From the NCBI RefSeq assembly GCF_000785435.2, contig NZ_JTDB02000007.1, forward strand, positions 67,745 through 131,744: a stretch of DNA of 64,000 nucleotides, given 5' to 3'. This DNA comes from Paraburkholderia sacchari (GTDB taxonomy: Bacteria > Pseudomonadota > Gammaproteobacteria > Burkholderiales > Burkholderiaceae). Made by a program: the position numbers and the translations under genes. Position 1 is the first letter of the stretch, and every line of letters begins with the position of its first letter. Positions 15,035-24,235 of this stretch are shown piece after piece. Under the pieces are notes generated by a model, which worked only from the letters and a program-made list of their open reading frames with translations, did no database searches and was not told the origin of the DNA.

Positions 15035-18000
15035 TCACTCCAGCACCCTCGGCGGCGGCTCCACACGCCCGCGCTTCGCATCCCACCACACGCGCAGGCG
15101 GTCCATATACAGATACACCACCGGCGTCGTATAGAGCGTAAGCGCCTGGCTCACGATCAGCCCGCCCACGATCGAGATGCCGAGCGGCGCGCGCAGCTCC
15201 GCGCCTTCGCCGCGCCCGAACGCGAGCGGCAGCGCGCCCAGCAGCGCGGCGCAGGTCGTCATCATGATCGGCCTGAAGCGCAACAGGCAGGCCTGATAGA
15301 TCGCGTCGCGCGAACTCAGGCCCTGGCGCGATGCATCGATCGCGAAGTCCACCATCATGATCGCGTTCTTCTTCACGATGCCGATCAGCAGGATCACGCC
15401 GATCAGCGCGATGATGCTGAACTCGGTCTTGAACAGCAGCAGCGCGAGCAGCGCGCCCACGCCCGCCGATGGCAGCGTCGAGAGAATCGTGAGCGGGTGG
15501 ATATAGCTCTCGTAGAGAATGCCCAGCACGATATACACCGCCGCGAGCGCCGCCAGAATCAGCAGCGGCTGGTTGTTCAGCGACTGCTGGAACGCCTGTG
15601 CCGTGCCCTGGAAGCTGCCGTGGATGGTTTGCGGCATGCCGATCTGCGCCATCGTGTCGTAGATGGCCTGGGTGGCGTCCGAGAGCGACTTGCCCGGCGG
15701 CAGGTTGAACGAGATCGTCGAGGCCACGAACTGGCTCTGGTGATTCACCGAGAGCGGCGTCGTGCCCAGCCCGAACGAGGCGATCGCCGAGAGCGGGATC
15801 ATCGTTTCCTTCGCGGTGGAGACAGCCGCGCCCGAGGAGGCGCTCGACTTGCCGCTCGCCGCGATCGAGTTGATCGCGAGATTGCGCGCGGAGTCGGCGG
15901 CGATGGCCGCAGCGCTCGAGGCCGAGCTTGTGCCTGATTTTGCGCCCGTGCCGCCTGTCGATGCTCTTGACGTGGCCGGTCCCGTGACCGTGCCCGCCGT
16001 TGCGTTGGTGCTCTGAGCGCCGCTCGCGCTGCCGCCCGAGGTGCTCACCCAGATCTGGTTGAGCATGTCCGGGCTTTGCCAGTACTTCGGCGCGACTTCC
16101 ATCACCACGTGGTACTGGTTGAGCGGGTTGTAGATGGTCGAGACCTGGCGCTGGCCGAAGGCGTCGTAGAGCGTATTGTCGATCTGCGAGGGCTTGATGT
16201 TCAGGCGCGCGGCGCTCGCGCGGTCGATCGTGATCATCGATTCGAGGCCGCCTTGCTGCTGGTCCGAATTCACGTCGGCGAGTTCGGGGCGCGCCTGCAG
16301 CGCCTCGGTGAGCTTCGGCGCCCACTTGTAGAGGTCGGCAGTGTTGTCGGCGAGCAGCGTGAACTGATACTGCGCGTTCGACTGCCGCCCGCCTACGCGG
16401 ATGTCCTGCACGCTCTGCAGGAAGGTGCGCGCGCCCGCCACGTGCGAGAGCGGCTCGCGCAACTGTGCGATCACCTGATCGGCCGACAGTTTGCGCTCGC
16501 TCTTGGGCTTGAGCGAGACGAACATGAAGCCCGAATTGGTTGCGCGCCCGCCCGTGAAGCCCACCACCTGATCGACGGCTGGATTCTCGCCGACGATCTT
16601 CATCATCTCCGCGAACTTCACCTTCATCGCCTGGAACGAGGTCGACTGGTCGGCCTGGATGCCGCCCACGAGGCGGCCCGTGTCCTGCTGCGGGAAGAAG
16701 CCCTTGGCGATATACACATAGAGCACGACGTTCAGCGCGATGGTGGCCACGAGCGTCATGAGAATCAGGCGCGGATGCGCGAGCGCCCAGCCGAGCGTGT
16801 GCTCGTAGCCGCGATGCAGGCGCGTGAAGCCGCGCTCCAGCCACTGGCCGAAGCGGCCTTCTTTTTTCTTCTCCTGCGGCTGTTCGAGCAGGCGCGAGCA
16901 CATCATCGGCGTGAGCGTGAGCGAGACCACGAGCGACACGCCGATCGCGAGCGAGAGCGTGAGCGCGAACTCGCGAAAGAGGCGCCCGACGATGCCGCCC
17001 ATCAGCAGGATGGGCAGGAACACGGCCACCAGCGAGACGCTGATCGAGAGCACCGTGAAGCCCACTTCGCGCGCGCCGAGCAGCGCGGCGCGCCTGCGCG
17101 GCACGCCGTTCTCGAGGTGGCGCGAGATGTTTTCCAGCACGACGATGGCGTCGTCCACTACGAAGCCGGTCGCGATGGTGAGCGCCATCAGCGAGAGGTT
17201 GTCGAGCGAGAAGCCCATCAGGTACATGGCCGCGAAGGTGCCGATGATCGAGATCGGTACCGCCACGCTCGGGATCAGCGTCGCGCGCCAGTTGCGCAGG
17301 AACAGGAACACCACCATCACCACGAGCGCCACCGCGATCATGAGCGTGTGCTCGGTGTCCTTGAGCGAGGCGCGGATCGTGACCGAGCGGTCCGAGGCGG
17401 GAATCACCTCGACGTCGGCGGGCAGCGAGGCCTTCAGTTGCGGCAGCATCGCGACCACGCGGTCCACGGTCTCGATGATGTTCGCGCCGGGCTGGCGGTA
17501 GAGGATCACGAGCACCGAGCGCTTGCCGTTGGCGAGGCCGAGGTTGCGCAGGTCCTCGACCGAATCGACCACTTCGCCCACATCCGAGAGCTTCACGCCC
17601 GCGCCGTTGCGGTAGGCGATCACGAGGTCCTTGTACTGGCTCGCCTTGCTCGCCTGGTCGTTGGTGTAGAGCTGGTAGCGCTTGGGGCCGAACTCGATGT
17701 CGCCCTTCGGGCTGTTCGCATTGGCCGAGGCGAGCGCCGCGCGCACGTCTTCGAGGCCGATGCCGTAGTGAAAGAGCGCGTGCGGCTCCAGCTCCACACG
17801 CACGGCCGGGTTGGCCGAGCCGCTCACATCGACTTCGCCCACGCCGTCCACCTGCGAGAGCGACTGTTGCAGCACCGTGGCCGCCGAGTCGTAGAGCTGG
17901 CCCGCGCTGAGCGTGGGCGAGGTGAGCGCGAGGATCAGGATCGGCGCGTCGGCGGGGTTGACCTTGTGATAGGTCGGATTCTGCCGGAGACTCGAGGGCA

Positions 18001-18355
18001 GGTCGGCGCGCGCGGCGTTGATGGCGGCCTGCACGTCGCGCGCGGCGCCGTCGATGTCGCGGTTCAGGCCGAATTGCAGCGTGATGCGCGTGCTGCCCAC
18101 CGAGCTCTGCGAGGTCATCTCGGAGACGTCGGCGATCGATCCCAGGTGCCGCTCCAGCGGGCTCGCCACGCTGGTGGCCACGGTCTCCGGGCTCGCGCCC
18201 GGCAGCGAAGCCTGCACGGAGATGGTGGGGAAGTCCACTTGCGGCAAGGGCGCGACGGGCAGCTTCGCGAACGCGAAGAGGCCCGCGAGCGCGATGCCGA
18301 GCGCGAGCAGCGTGGTGGCGACGGGGCGGTTGATGAACGGGCGCGAGAGATTCAT
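15035..18355 (-). CDS. mdtC: RND efflux permease, MdtC/MuxC type, with unusual insertion
   Basis: 1106 aa inner-membrane proton/drug antiporter of the HAE1 RND family, second permease of an MdtB-MdtC heteromer. It starts MNLSRPFINRPVATTLLALG and shows the duplicated RND layout: TM1, porter loop, TM2-6 (GFVVDDAIVVLENISRHLENG in loop 4-5 region), second porter loop, TM8-12 (GIVKKNAIMMVDFAIDASRQ). E. coli MdtC is about 1025 aa; the surplus is a Ser/Ala/Gly/Thr-rich insertion at residues 770-845 (bases 15820-16047) in the second periplasmic loop. It starts 4 bp after the mdtB stop. No outer-membrane channel gene follows. Confidence 0.93.
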   Translation of the reverse strand: MNLSRPFINRPVATTLLALGIALAGLFAFAKLPVAPLPQVDFPTISVQASLPGASPETVATSVASPLERHLGSIADVSEMTSQSSVGSTRITLQFGLNRDIDGAARDVQAAINAARADLPSSLRQNPTYHKVNPADAPILILALTSPTLSAGQLYDSAATVLQQSLSQVDGVGEVDVSGSANPAVRVELEPHALFHYGIGLEDVRAALASANANSPKGDIEFGPKRYQLYTNDQASKASQYKDLVIAYRNGAGVKLSDVGEVVDSVEDLRNLGLANGKRSVLVILYRQPGANIIETVDRVVAMLPQLKASLPADVEVIPASDRSVTIRASLKDTEHTLMIAVALVVMVVFLFLRNWRATLIPSVAVPISIIGTFAAMYLMGFSLDNLSLMALTIATGFVVDDAIVVLENISRHLENGVPRRRAALLGAREVGFTVLSISVSLVAVFLPILLMGGIVGRLFREFALTLSLAIGVSLVVSLTLTPMMCSRLLEQPQEKKKEGRFGQWLERGFTRLHRGYEHTLGWALAHPRLILMTLVATIALNVVLYVYIAKGFFPQQDTGRLVGGIQADQSTSFQAMKVKFAEMMKIVGENPAVDQVVGFTGGRATNSGFMFVSLKPKSERKLSADQVIAQLREPLSHVAGARTFLQSVQDIRVGGRQSNAQYQFTLLADNTADLYKWAPKLTEALQARPELADVNSDQQQGGLESMITIDRASAARLNIKPSQIDNTLYDAFGQRQVSTIYNPLNQYHVVMEVAPKYWQSPDMLNQIWVSTSGGSASGAQSTNATAGTVTGPATSRASTGGTGAKSGTSSASSAAAIAADSARNLAINSIAASGKSSASSGAAVSTAKETMIPLSAIASFGLGTTPLSVNHQSQFVASTISFNLPPGKSLSDATQAIYDTMAQIGMPQTIHGSFQGTAQAFQQSLNNQPLLILAALAAVYIVLGILYESYIHPLTILSTLPSAGVGALLALLLFKTEFSIIALIGVILLIGIVKKNAIMMVDFAIDASRQGLSSRDAIYQACLLRFRPIMMTTCAALLGALPLAFGRGEGAELRAPLGISIVGGLIVSQALTLYTTPVVYLYMDRLRVWWDAKRGRVEPPPRVLE

Positions 18356-18359
18356 CGCG

Positions 18360-21300
18360 TCAGTGCTCCGGCGGGGACGAAGGCGCGGGCGGAGTGCGAT
18401 GGGAGCCGCCGCCGAAGCGCTGGCGCATGCGCGTTGCGAGCCGGTCGAACGCCAGGTAGATCACGGGCGTGGTGAAGAGCGTGAGCGCCTGGCTCACGAT
18501 CAGCCCGCCCGCGATGGCGATGCCGAGCGGTCGGCGCAGCTCCGAGCCCGCGCCGGTGCCGAGCATCAGCGGCAGCGCGCCCAACAGCGCGGCCAGCGTG
18601 GTCATCATGATCGGCCGGAAGCGCAGCAGGCAGGCCTGATAGATCGCTTCGCGCGGCGGCTTGCCTTCGTTGCGCTCGGCGTCGAGCGCGAAGTCGATCA
18701 TCATAATCGCGTTCTTCTTCACGATGCCGATCAACAGCACGATGCCGATGATGCCGATGATGTCGAGATCGTGCCCGGTCATGATCAGCGCGAGCAGCGC
18801 GCCGATGCCCGCGGACGGCAGCGTCGAGAGAATCGTGATCGGGTGCACGAAGCTCTCGTAGAGCACGCCCAGCACGATATACATCGTCACGATGGCCGCG
18901 AAGATCAGGAACAGCTCGTTCGAGAGCGAGGCCTGAAACGCGAGCGCCGCGCCCTGGAAGCGCGTCTGGAACGAGCGCGGCAGGCCGATCTCCTGCTCGG
19001 CCTGCTGGATCGCCTTGACCGCCGCGCCCAGCGACGCGCCGGGCGCGAGGTTGAACGAGATGGTGGTGGCCGGGAACTGCGAGAGGTGCGAGACCAGCAG
19101 CGGCGCGGGCCGCTCGTGGAACTTCGCGATGGCCGACAGCGGCACCTGGCCCGTGGTCGAGGTCGAGGAAGGCAGGTAGATCGAGTTCAGCGAATCCGTG
19201 TAGTGCTGCATCACGGGATCGGCTTCGAGAATCACGCGGTACTGGTTCGACTGCGTGAAGATCGTCGAGATGATGCGCTGGCCGTAGGCGTCGTAGAGCG
19301 CGTTGTCGACGGTTGCCGGCGTGATGCCGTAGCGCGCGGCACTGGCGCGGTCGATCTCGATGAACACCGACTGGCCCTGGTCCTGCAGGTCGGTCGCGAC
19401 GTCGGCGAGTTCGGGCAGTTGCGCCAGCCGGTGCACGAGCTTCGGCACCCAGGTGGCGAAGTCCTGGATGTTGGGCGTCGTGAGCATGAACTGGTACTGC
19501 GTCGGGCTCACGGTCGAATCGATCGTGAGGTCCTGCACCGGCTGCATGTAGAGCGACGCGCCCGTGATGTGCGAGACCGACTGCTGGAGGTCGCGGATGA
19601 TCTGGCTCGCCGTTTCGCTGCGGTCGTCGCGTGGCTTCAGGTTGATGAGCATGCGCCCGCTGTTGAGCGTGATGTTGGTGCCGTCCACGCCGATGAACGA
19701 CGTGAGGCTCTCCACGTTCTCGTTCTTGAGGATCTCCGCGGCGAGCGCCTGCTGGCGCTCGGCCATCGACGCGTACGAGACCGCCTGCGGCGCCTGTGTG
19801 ATCGCCTGGATCACGCCAGTGTCCTGCACGGGGAAGAAGCCCTTGGGCACCACCACGTAGAGGATGCCGGTGAGCACGAGCGTAGCGAAGAACACGAGCA
19901 TCGTGAGGCGCTGGCGCGCGAGCACCCATTCGAGCGCGACGCCGTAGCGCGCGATCACATGCTCGAAGAACGCGTGCATGCGCGCTTCGAAGCGATGGCT
20001 CTCGGGCGGCGGCGTGTGGCGCAGCATCTTCGCGCACATCATCGGCACGAGCGTGAGCGAGACCACGGCCGAGATCACGATGGTCACGGCGAGCGTGATC
20101 GCGAATTCGTGAAAGAGCCGGCCTACGACATCGCCCATGAAAAGCAGCGGAATCAGCACGGCGATCAGCGAAACCGTGAGCGAGATGATGGTGAAGCCGA
20201 TCTGCTTCGAGCCCTTGAGCGCGGCTTCGAGCGGCGATTCGCCGTCCTCCACGTAGCGCGCGATGTTCTCGATCATGACGATGGCGTCGTCCACCACGAA
20301 GCCGGTCGCGATGGTGAGCGCCATCAGCGAAAGGTTGTCGAGCGAGAAGCCGCACAGGTACATGACCGCGAGCGTGCCGATCAGCGAGAGCGGCACCGAA
20401 AGGCTAGGAATGATGGTCGCGTAGATGTTGGCGAGGAACAGGTACATCACCAGCACCACCAGCACCACCGACATCAGCAGTTCGAACTGCACGTCGCGCA
20501 CCGAGGCGCGGATCGTGGTGGTGCGGTCGGTGACGATCTGCACGTCGAGCGAGGCGGGCAGCGCTTCCTGCAGCTGCGGCAGGATCTTCTTGACGCTGTC
20601 CACCACCTGGATCACGTTGGCGCCCGGCTGGCGCTGCACGTTCAGGATGATCGCGGGCGTGCTGTCCACCCACGCGCCGAGCTTGGTGTTCTCGGCGCCC
20701 TGCACGATGTTCGCGACATCGGTGAGCATCACCGGGCGGCCGTTACGGTAGGCGATCACGGCTTCTTTATAGGCTTCGGCGTCGGTCAACTGGTCGTTCG
20801 CGTCGATCGTGTACGCGCGCGTGGGGCCGTCGAAGCCGCCCTTGGGCGTGTTGACGTTCAGGTTCGAGATGCTCGTGCGCAGGTCGTCGAGATTCAGGCC
20901 GTAGGCCGCGAGCGCGCGCGGATTCGCCTGGATGCGCACGGCCGGGCGCTGGCCGCCCGTGACGCTCACGAGGCCCACGCCCGCGACCTGCGAGATCTTT
21001 TGCGCGAGGCGCGTGTCGGCGAGGTCCTGGACTTGCGTGAGCGGCAGCGTCTTCGAGGTGATCGCGAGCGTGAGGATCGGCGCGTCGGCGGGGTTGACCT
21101 TGGCGTAGATCGGCGGCGCGGGCAGGTCCGAGGGCAGCAGGTTGCCCGCGGCGTTGATGGCCGCCTGCACCTCCTGCTCGGCGACGTCGAGCGGGAGGTC
21201 GAGGCTGAACTGCAGCGTGATGACCGAGGAGCCCGCCGAGCTTCGCGACGACATCTGGTTGAGCGACGGCATCTGGCCGAACTGGCGCTCGAGCGGCGCG

Positions 21301-21491
21301 GTGACCGAGGAGGTCATCACTTCGGGGCTCGCGCCCGGATAGAAGGTCTGCACCTGGATGGTCGGGTAATCGACCGTGGGCAGGGCGGAAAGCGGCAGGA
21401 AACGCAGCGCGACGAGGCCGACCAGCATGATCGCCGCCATCAGCAGCGCCGTGCCGACCGGACGCAGAATAAAGGCGCGGGATGGATTCAT
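18360..21491 (-). CDS. mdtB: RND efflux permease, MdtB/MuxB type
   Basis: 1043 aa, the length expected for MdtB. It begins MNPSRAFILRPVGTALLMAA and carries RND signatures including GFVVDDAIVMIENIARYVED, PLSLIGTLAVMYL and GIVKKNAIMMIDFALDAERN. Together with MdtC it forms the heterotrimeric inner-membrane pump of an MdtABC/MuxABC system; in relatives substrates include bile salts, novobiocin and other amphiphiles, but none can be read from sequence. It sits 5 bp after mdtA and 4 bp before mdtC, a tight operon. Confidence 0.95.
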   Translation of the reverse strand: MNPSRAFILRPVGTALLMAAIMLVGLVALRFLPLSALPTVDYPTIQVQTFYPGASPEVMTSSVTAPLERQFGQMPSLNQMSSRSSAGSSVITLQFSLDLPLDVAEQEVQAAINAAGNLLPSDLPAPPIYAKVNPADAPILTLAITSKTLPLTQVQDLADTRLAQKISQVAGVGLVSVTGGQRPAVRIQANPRALAAYGLNLDDLRTSISNLNVNTPKGGFDGPTRAYTIDANDQLTDAEAYKEAVIAYRNGRPVMLTDVANIVQGAENTKLGAWVDSTPAIILNVQRQPGANVIQVVDSVKKILPQLQEALPASLDVQIVTDRTTTIRASVRDVQFELLMSVVLVVLVMYLFLANIYATIIPSLSVPLSLIGTLAVMYLCGFSLDNLSLMALTIATGFVVDDAIVMIENIARYVEDGESPLEAALKGSKQIGFTIISLTVSLIAVLIPLLFMGDVVGRLFHEFAITLAVTIVISAVVSLTLVPMMCAKMLRHTPPPESHRFEARMHAFFEHVIARYGVALEWVLARQRLTMLVFFATLVLTGILYVVVPKGFFPVQDTGVIQAITQAPQAVSYASMAERQQALAAEILKNENVESLTSFIGVDGTNITLNSGRMLINLKPRDDRSETASQIIRDLQQSVSHITGASLYMQPVQDLTIDSTVSPTQYQFMLTTPNIQDFATWVPKLVHRLAQLPELADVATDLQDQGQSVFIEIDRASAARYGITPATVDNALYDAYGQRIISTIFTQSNQYRVILEADPVMQHYTDSLNSIYLPSSTSTTGQVPLSAIAKFHERPAPLLVSHLSQFPATTISFNLAPGASLGAAVKAIQQAEQEIGLPRSFQTRFQGAALAFQASLSNELFLIFAAIVTMYIVLGVLYESFVHPITILSTLPSAGIGALLALIMTGHDLDIIGIIGIVLLIGIVKKNAIMMIDFALDAERNEGKPPREAIYQACLLRFRPIMMTTLAALLGALPLMLGTGAGSELRRPLGIAIAGGLIVSQALTLFTTPVIYLAFDRLATRMRQRFGGGSHRTPPAPSSPPEH

Positions 21492-21496
21492 GCGGC

Positions 21497-22900
21497 TTAC
21501 TGGCCCGATGCTTCAGGGGTCTTGGACCGATGGCCGCGGTGTGCACCTGATGCCGCGCCCGATGCCGCGGCGGCCCACGATGCGCCGCCGCTCATGGCGC
21601 GCGAAGCGCCCAAGGCTCCTGAAGCCCCCGATGCGTGCCTGGGCCGCGCGGCGGGGATAGCGATCTTCGAGCCTTCGCGCAGGCGGTCCGAGCCGTCGGT
21701 CACGATACGCTCGCCGGCGGCGAGGCCGGAGGCGATGCTGGTGCGCTCGCCGTCCACCGGGCCGACCTTCACGAGCCGCACCGTGACGGTGTTGTCGGGC
21801 TTCACCACATAGACATACGTACCTTGCGAGCCATTGAGCACAGCGGAGGTGGGCACGATCACCGCGTTATGAATCGTGTCGACGAGTAGCCGCGCATTGA
21901 CGAACTGATTCGGGAACAGCGAGCCATCGCTGTTGGCGAAGCTCGCGCGCAGCTTCACGGTGCCGGTGGTGGTGTCGATCTGGTTGTCGAGGGTTTGCAG
22001 GAAGCCGTTTTCGAGCAGCGTGGTGTTGCTGCGGTCGTAGGCCGAGACCGACATCTTCGTGCCCGCGCGCAACTGCTTGAGGACGGGCGGCAGATTGTCT
22101 TCGGAGGTTGTGAAGATCACGCTGATCGGCTGCAACTGCGTGAGCACGACGATGCCGTTGGTGTCGCCGGGCGTCACGTAGTTGCCCGGATCGACCTGGC
22201 GCAGGCCCACGCGCCCGGAAACCGGCGCGGTAATGCGCGCGTACGCGAGATCGAGCTTGTAGGTGTCGATGTTGGCCTGATCCGACTTGACCGTGCCCTC
22301 GTACTGCTTCACGAGCGAGCTCTGCGTGTCGACCTGCTGGCTCGCGATCGAGTCCTGGGCGAGCAGCGTCCGGTAGCGCTTGAGGTCGAGGCGCGCGGTG
22401 GCGAGCAGCGCCTGATCGCGCGCGAGCTGGCCTTCGGCATTGGCGAGCGAGATCTGATAGGGGCGCGGGTCGATCTGCGCGAGCACGTCGCCCTTCTTCA
22501 CCATCTGGCCTTCCTCGAAGTTCACGCTTTGCAGTGTGCCGGAAAGTTGCGTGCGCACCGTGACGGCGGCCAGCGGCGTGACCGTGCCGAGCGCCGTGAT
22601 GACGATGGGCATGTCGCCGGACTTCGCGGTTGCCACGCTGACCGGCTGCGGCTGGTTCGCCATCGCACCGGGACCGCCGTGGCGCGTGCGCGCGCCGCTT
22701 GCGGCAGCGGGGCCGGCCGCGCCATTCGGGTTCTTGTTCCAGGGCTGCCAGCGCAGCAACCCGATGGCGGCGACGACCAGCACGATGGCGAACGCGATCA
22801 GCTTGCCGCGGCGCTTGCGCGGCGCCGGGCCGCCCGGGGCGGCAGGGGAGGGCGGGGTGTCTCGACGAGGGGAATCCGGGCGCTGTTCTTCTTTATCCAT
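21497..22900 (-). CDS. mdtA: Periplasmic membrane-fusion (adaptor) subunit of the MdtABC pump
   Basis: 467 aa HlyD/AcrA-family adaptor. A single N-terminal membrane anchor (KLIAFAIVLVVAAIGLLRW) is followed by the lipoyl-hairpin-lipoyl region (TPLAAVTVRTQLSGTLQSVN, GQMVKKGDVLAQIDPRPYQ, RITAPVSGRVGLRQVDPG) and beta-barrel and membrane-proximal domains to about residue 410. The last 50 residues are low-complexity Ala/Ser/Gly. It is the first gene of the operon; the start ATG at 22900 precedes a charged, Pro-rich cytoplasmic N-terminus. The regulatory region lies upstream, in the intergenic stretch before nap. Confidence 0.93.
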   Translation of the reverse strand: MDKEEQRPDSPRRDTPPSPAAPGGPAPRKRRGKLIAFAIVLVVAAIGLLRWQPWNKNPNGAAGPAAASGARTRHGGPGAMANQPQPVSVATAKSGDMPIVITALGTVTPLAAVTVRTQLSGTLQSVNFEEGQMVKKGDVLAQIDPRPYQISLANAEGQLARDQALLATARLDLKRYRTLLAQDSIASQQVDTQSSLVKQYEGTVKSDQANIDTYKLDLAYARITAPVSGRVGLRQVDPGNYVTPGDTNGIVVLTQLQPISVIFTTSEDNLPPVLKQLRAGTKMSVSAYDRSNTTLLENGFLQTLDNQIDTTTGTVKLRASFANSDGSLFPNQFVNARLLVDTIHNAVIVPTSAVLNGSQGTYVYVVKPDNTVTVRLVKVGPVDGERTSIASGLAAGERIVTDGSDRLREGSKIAIPAARPRHASGASGALGASRAMSGGASWAAAASGAASGAHRGHRSKTPEASGQ

Positions 22901-23354
22901 CGGTCAGGTCGGTAACAAAATCGGTGACGTGCGTGTCGGTTGAGCGGATTGGTCGGGCGCGCGCCCTCGGTCGTGCATGGGGCGTGCTTGGATCGCGCAT
23001 GGGTTACGCATGACGCGATGCTACGCGAGACGCGGGCAAGGTCGATGTCAGGTGCTTGTCGGGAAGCAAGCCGATGGGCCGCTGGGCCGTTTTTCACCCC
23101 CGGCGCCTTGATGGCAGACCGATGCAGCCAAAAAGCATGATGCTACGTTGCTGGCTCCGTTACAGTCCAGCGCGGTATCTTTCGGTGCATTACGGTGGTT
23201 ACAGCTTGCCCGGGCGTTATGAGAGGCGGTCGGCGAATTGGGGGGCGAAAATAAGGGTTATAACAGGTAAGCGGGGAATTGAAGGCAAATGTTTGACTGT
23301 TCACGCATTCTGGCGAGATTTTGCTTGACTTAGTCACCGTCTGGATAAAAAATC

Positions 23355-23426
23355 TAACGCACTTTCGACGTGGCCTCCAAGACGCCGAATCATGCCGAGA
23401 ACCCCGCCACCGTTGCGGGGTTTTTA
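23355..23426 (+). ncRNA. Candidate small RNA ending at an intrinsic terminator
   Basis: The terminator at 23400-23426 has no gene in front of it on the plus strand. A TTGACT box at 23325-23330 with an A-rich possible -10 near 23346-23353 (15-17 bp spacing) would start a transcript at about 23358 and give an RNA near 70 nt. There is no open frame in it. Support is only promoter-like words plus an orphan terminator. Confidence 0.28.
23400..23426 (+). terminator. Orphan intrinsic terminator upstream of nap
   Basis: AACCCCGC (23400-23407) pairs with GCGGGGTT (23415-23422) around a 7-nt loop, followed by a T run. The nearest annotated gene on this strand ends more than 8 kb upstream (14962), so it must end an unannotated transcript or insulate nap. 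Confidence 0.8.
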
Positions 23427-23493
23427 AGTATCTCGGAGTATGCATTTTGCATAAATGCGTCGGCCCGGCCAGCGGTCGATTACCGTCTCTCAG

Positions 23494-23524
23494 GTTCTAG
23501 CACGGCCCTCGGAATGGCTAGAAC
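23494..23524. repeat. GTTCTAGC / GCTAGAAC inverted repeat
   Basis: Perfect 8-bp arms (23494-23501 and 23517-23524) with a 15-nt spacer, immediately before the second terminator. It could be an RNA stem in a leader transcript or a protein-binding site. Confidence 0.6.
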
Positions 23525-23529
23525 TTTTC

Positions 23530-23563
23530 AAAGCGTCACGTTCGCACGTGGCGCTTTTTTTTT
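23530..23563 (+). terminator. Second intrinsic terminator upstream of nap
   Basis: AGCGTCACGT (23532-23541) pairs with ACGTGGCGCT (23546-23555) with one T:G wobble and a TCGC loop, followed by eight T. It is a strong terminator, 163 bp before napE, and stops any transcript entering from the region of the first terminator. Confidence 0.88.
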
Positions 23564-23725
23564 GCGCCCAGAGGTTTGTTCGCGCCCGCTCTCTCGAATC
23601 GTTATCAAACCAATCAGAAAATCAAATTTATTCTTGACTATCTTGTAATTGTTTAACAAGAATATATCCGCTGCTCGTACATCTTTTGAATAGTTCGCGT
23701 AAGCGAATCCAAGAGGTCATTCCGA

Positions 23726-23881
23726 ATGAGCGATATCGACCCGGTGCGAAAATCAGAGGAACTGCGCAGCTTCCTGTTCCTGACCGTCGTTATGGTCCCC
23801 GTGCTCACGGTAGCGCTCATTGCCGCATACGGATTCGCGGTGTGGTTTTACCAGTTGCTGATCGGCGGCCCGCCACACTAA
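23726..23881 (+). CDS. napE: Periplasmic nitrate reductase, NapE
   Basis: 51 aa membrane protein (MSDIDPVRKSEELRSFLFLT, then a single transmembrane helix of about residues 16-40, WFYQLLIGGPPH at the end). Size, the EELRSFLFL motif and position directly ahead of napD identify NapE, a small subunit of unknown function in nap operons. AAGAGG lies ten bases before the ATG. It is the first gene of the nap-ccm block. Confidence 0.85.
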   Translation: MSDIDPVRKSEELRSFLFLTVVMVPVLTVALIAAYGFAVWFYQLLIGGPPH

Positions 23882-23926
23882 TTTTTAGTTATCCATAGCG
23901 AATATCATCCTGAGGGCGGCACTGCC

Positions 23927-24223
23927 ATGTCCGTTGAAACTCAAAATGCAACCTGCGATAAGGCCACATCCCACGAGTTTCATGTAGCGGGGGTCGTGAT
24001 ATACGCCCAAAGCGATCGGTGCGAGAGCATCTCCCAAACCCTCGGCATGCTGCCCGGCGCGCAGGTTCACGCCGCGACGCCGGACGGCCGCATGGTCGTC
24101 ACGCTCGAGGGCGCGCACTCGCGGGCGATCGAAGAGCAGCTCAGTGCAATCAATGCCTTGCCGGGGGTCCATGCCTCCGCGCTCGTCTATCAGCATCACG
24201 AGAACATCGAATCGCCGGAATAG
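23927..24223 (+). CDS. napD: NapD, Tat-signal chaperone for NapA
   Basis: 98 aa cytoplasmic protein with the NapD ferredoxin-like pattern: HVAGVVIYAQSDRCESISQT, LPGAQVHAATPDGRMVVTLE and a closing helix-strand (INALPGVHASALVYQHHE). NapD binds the twin-arginine signal of NapA and holds back export until the molybdenum cofactor and Fe-S cluster are in place. It begins 45 bp after napE and ends 12 bp before napA. Confidence 0.92.
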   Translation: MSVETQNATCDKATSHEFHVAGVVIYAQSDRCESISQTLGMLPGAQVHAATPDGRMVVTLEGAHSRAIEEQLSAINALPGVHASALVYQHHENIESPE

Positions 24224-24235
24224 GGGAGTTTGTCG

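Larger units (their letters stand above)
22901..23725. other. Divergent control region between mdtABC and nap-ccm
   Basis: About 825 bp without a credible protein gene and clearly richer in A+T than the flanks from 23140 on. It holds two direct GTTACAG words 39 bp apart (23159-23165, 23198-23204) upstream of mdtA, a possible promoter at 23325, two intrinsic terminators pointing toward nap, an 8-bp inverted repeat between them, TATGCA-TTT-TGCATA at 23439-23453, and a TTGACT hexamer at 23634-23639 before napE. A small hairpin TTCGC-GTAA-GCGAA (23694-23707) lies just before the napE ribosome site. No intact FNR site (TTGAT-N4-ATCAA) was found in 23564-23725. Confidence 0.6.

Noticed and set aside
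16076..21812. Two very long plus-strand open frames (799 and 1264 codons) across mdtB and mdtC
   Set aside because: Their translations are low-complexity Arg/Glu/His mixtures that mirror the RND permease genes; both are shadows.
23564..23725. FNR/Anr box expected before nap
   Set aside because: Searched by eye for TTGAT-N4-ATCAA; only half-sites such as ATCAA near 23603 occur, so no site was called.
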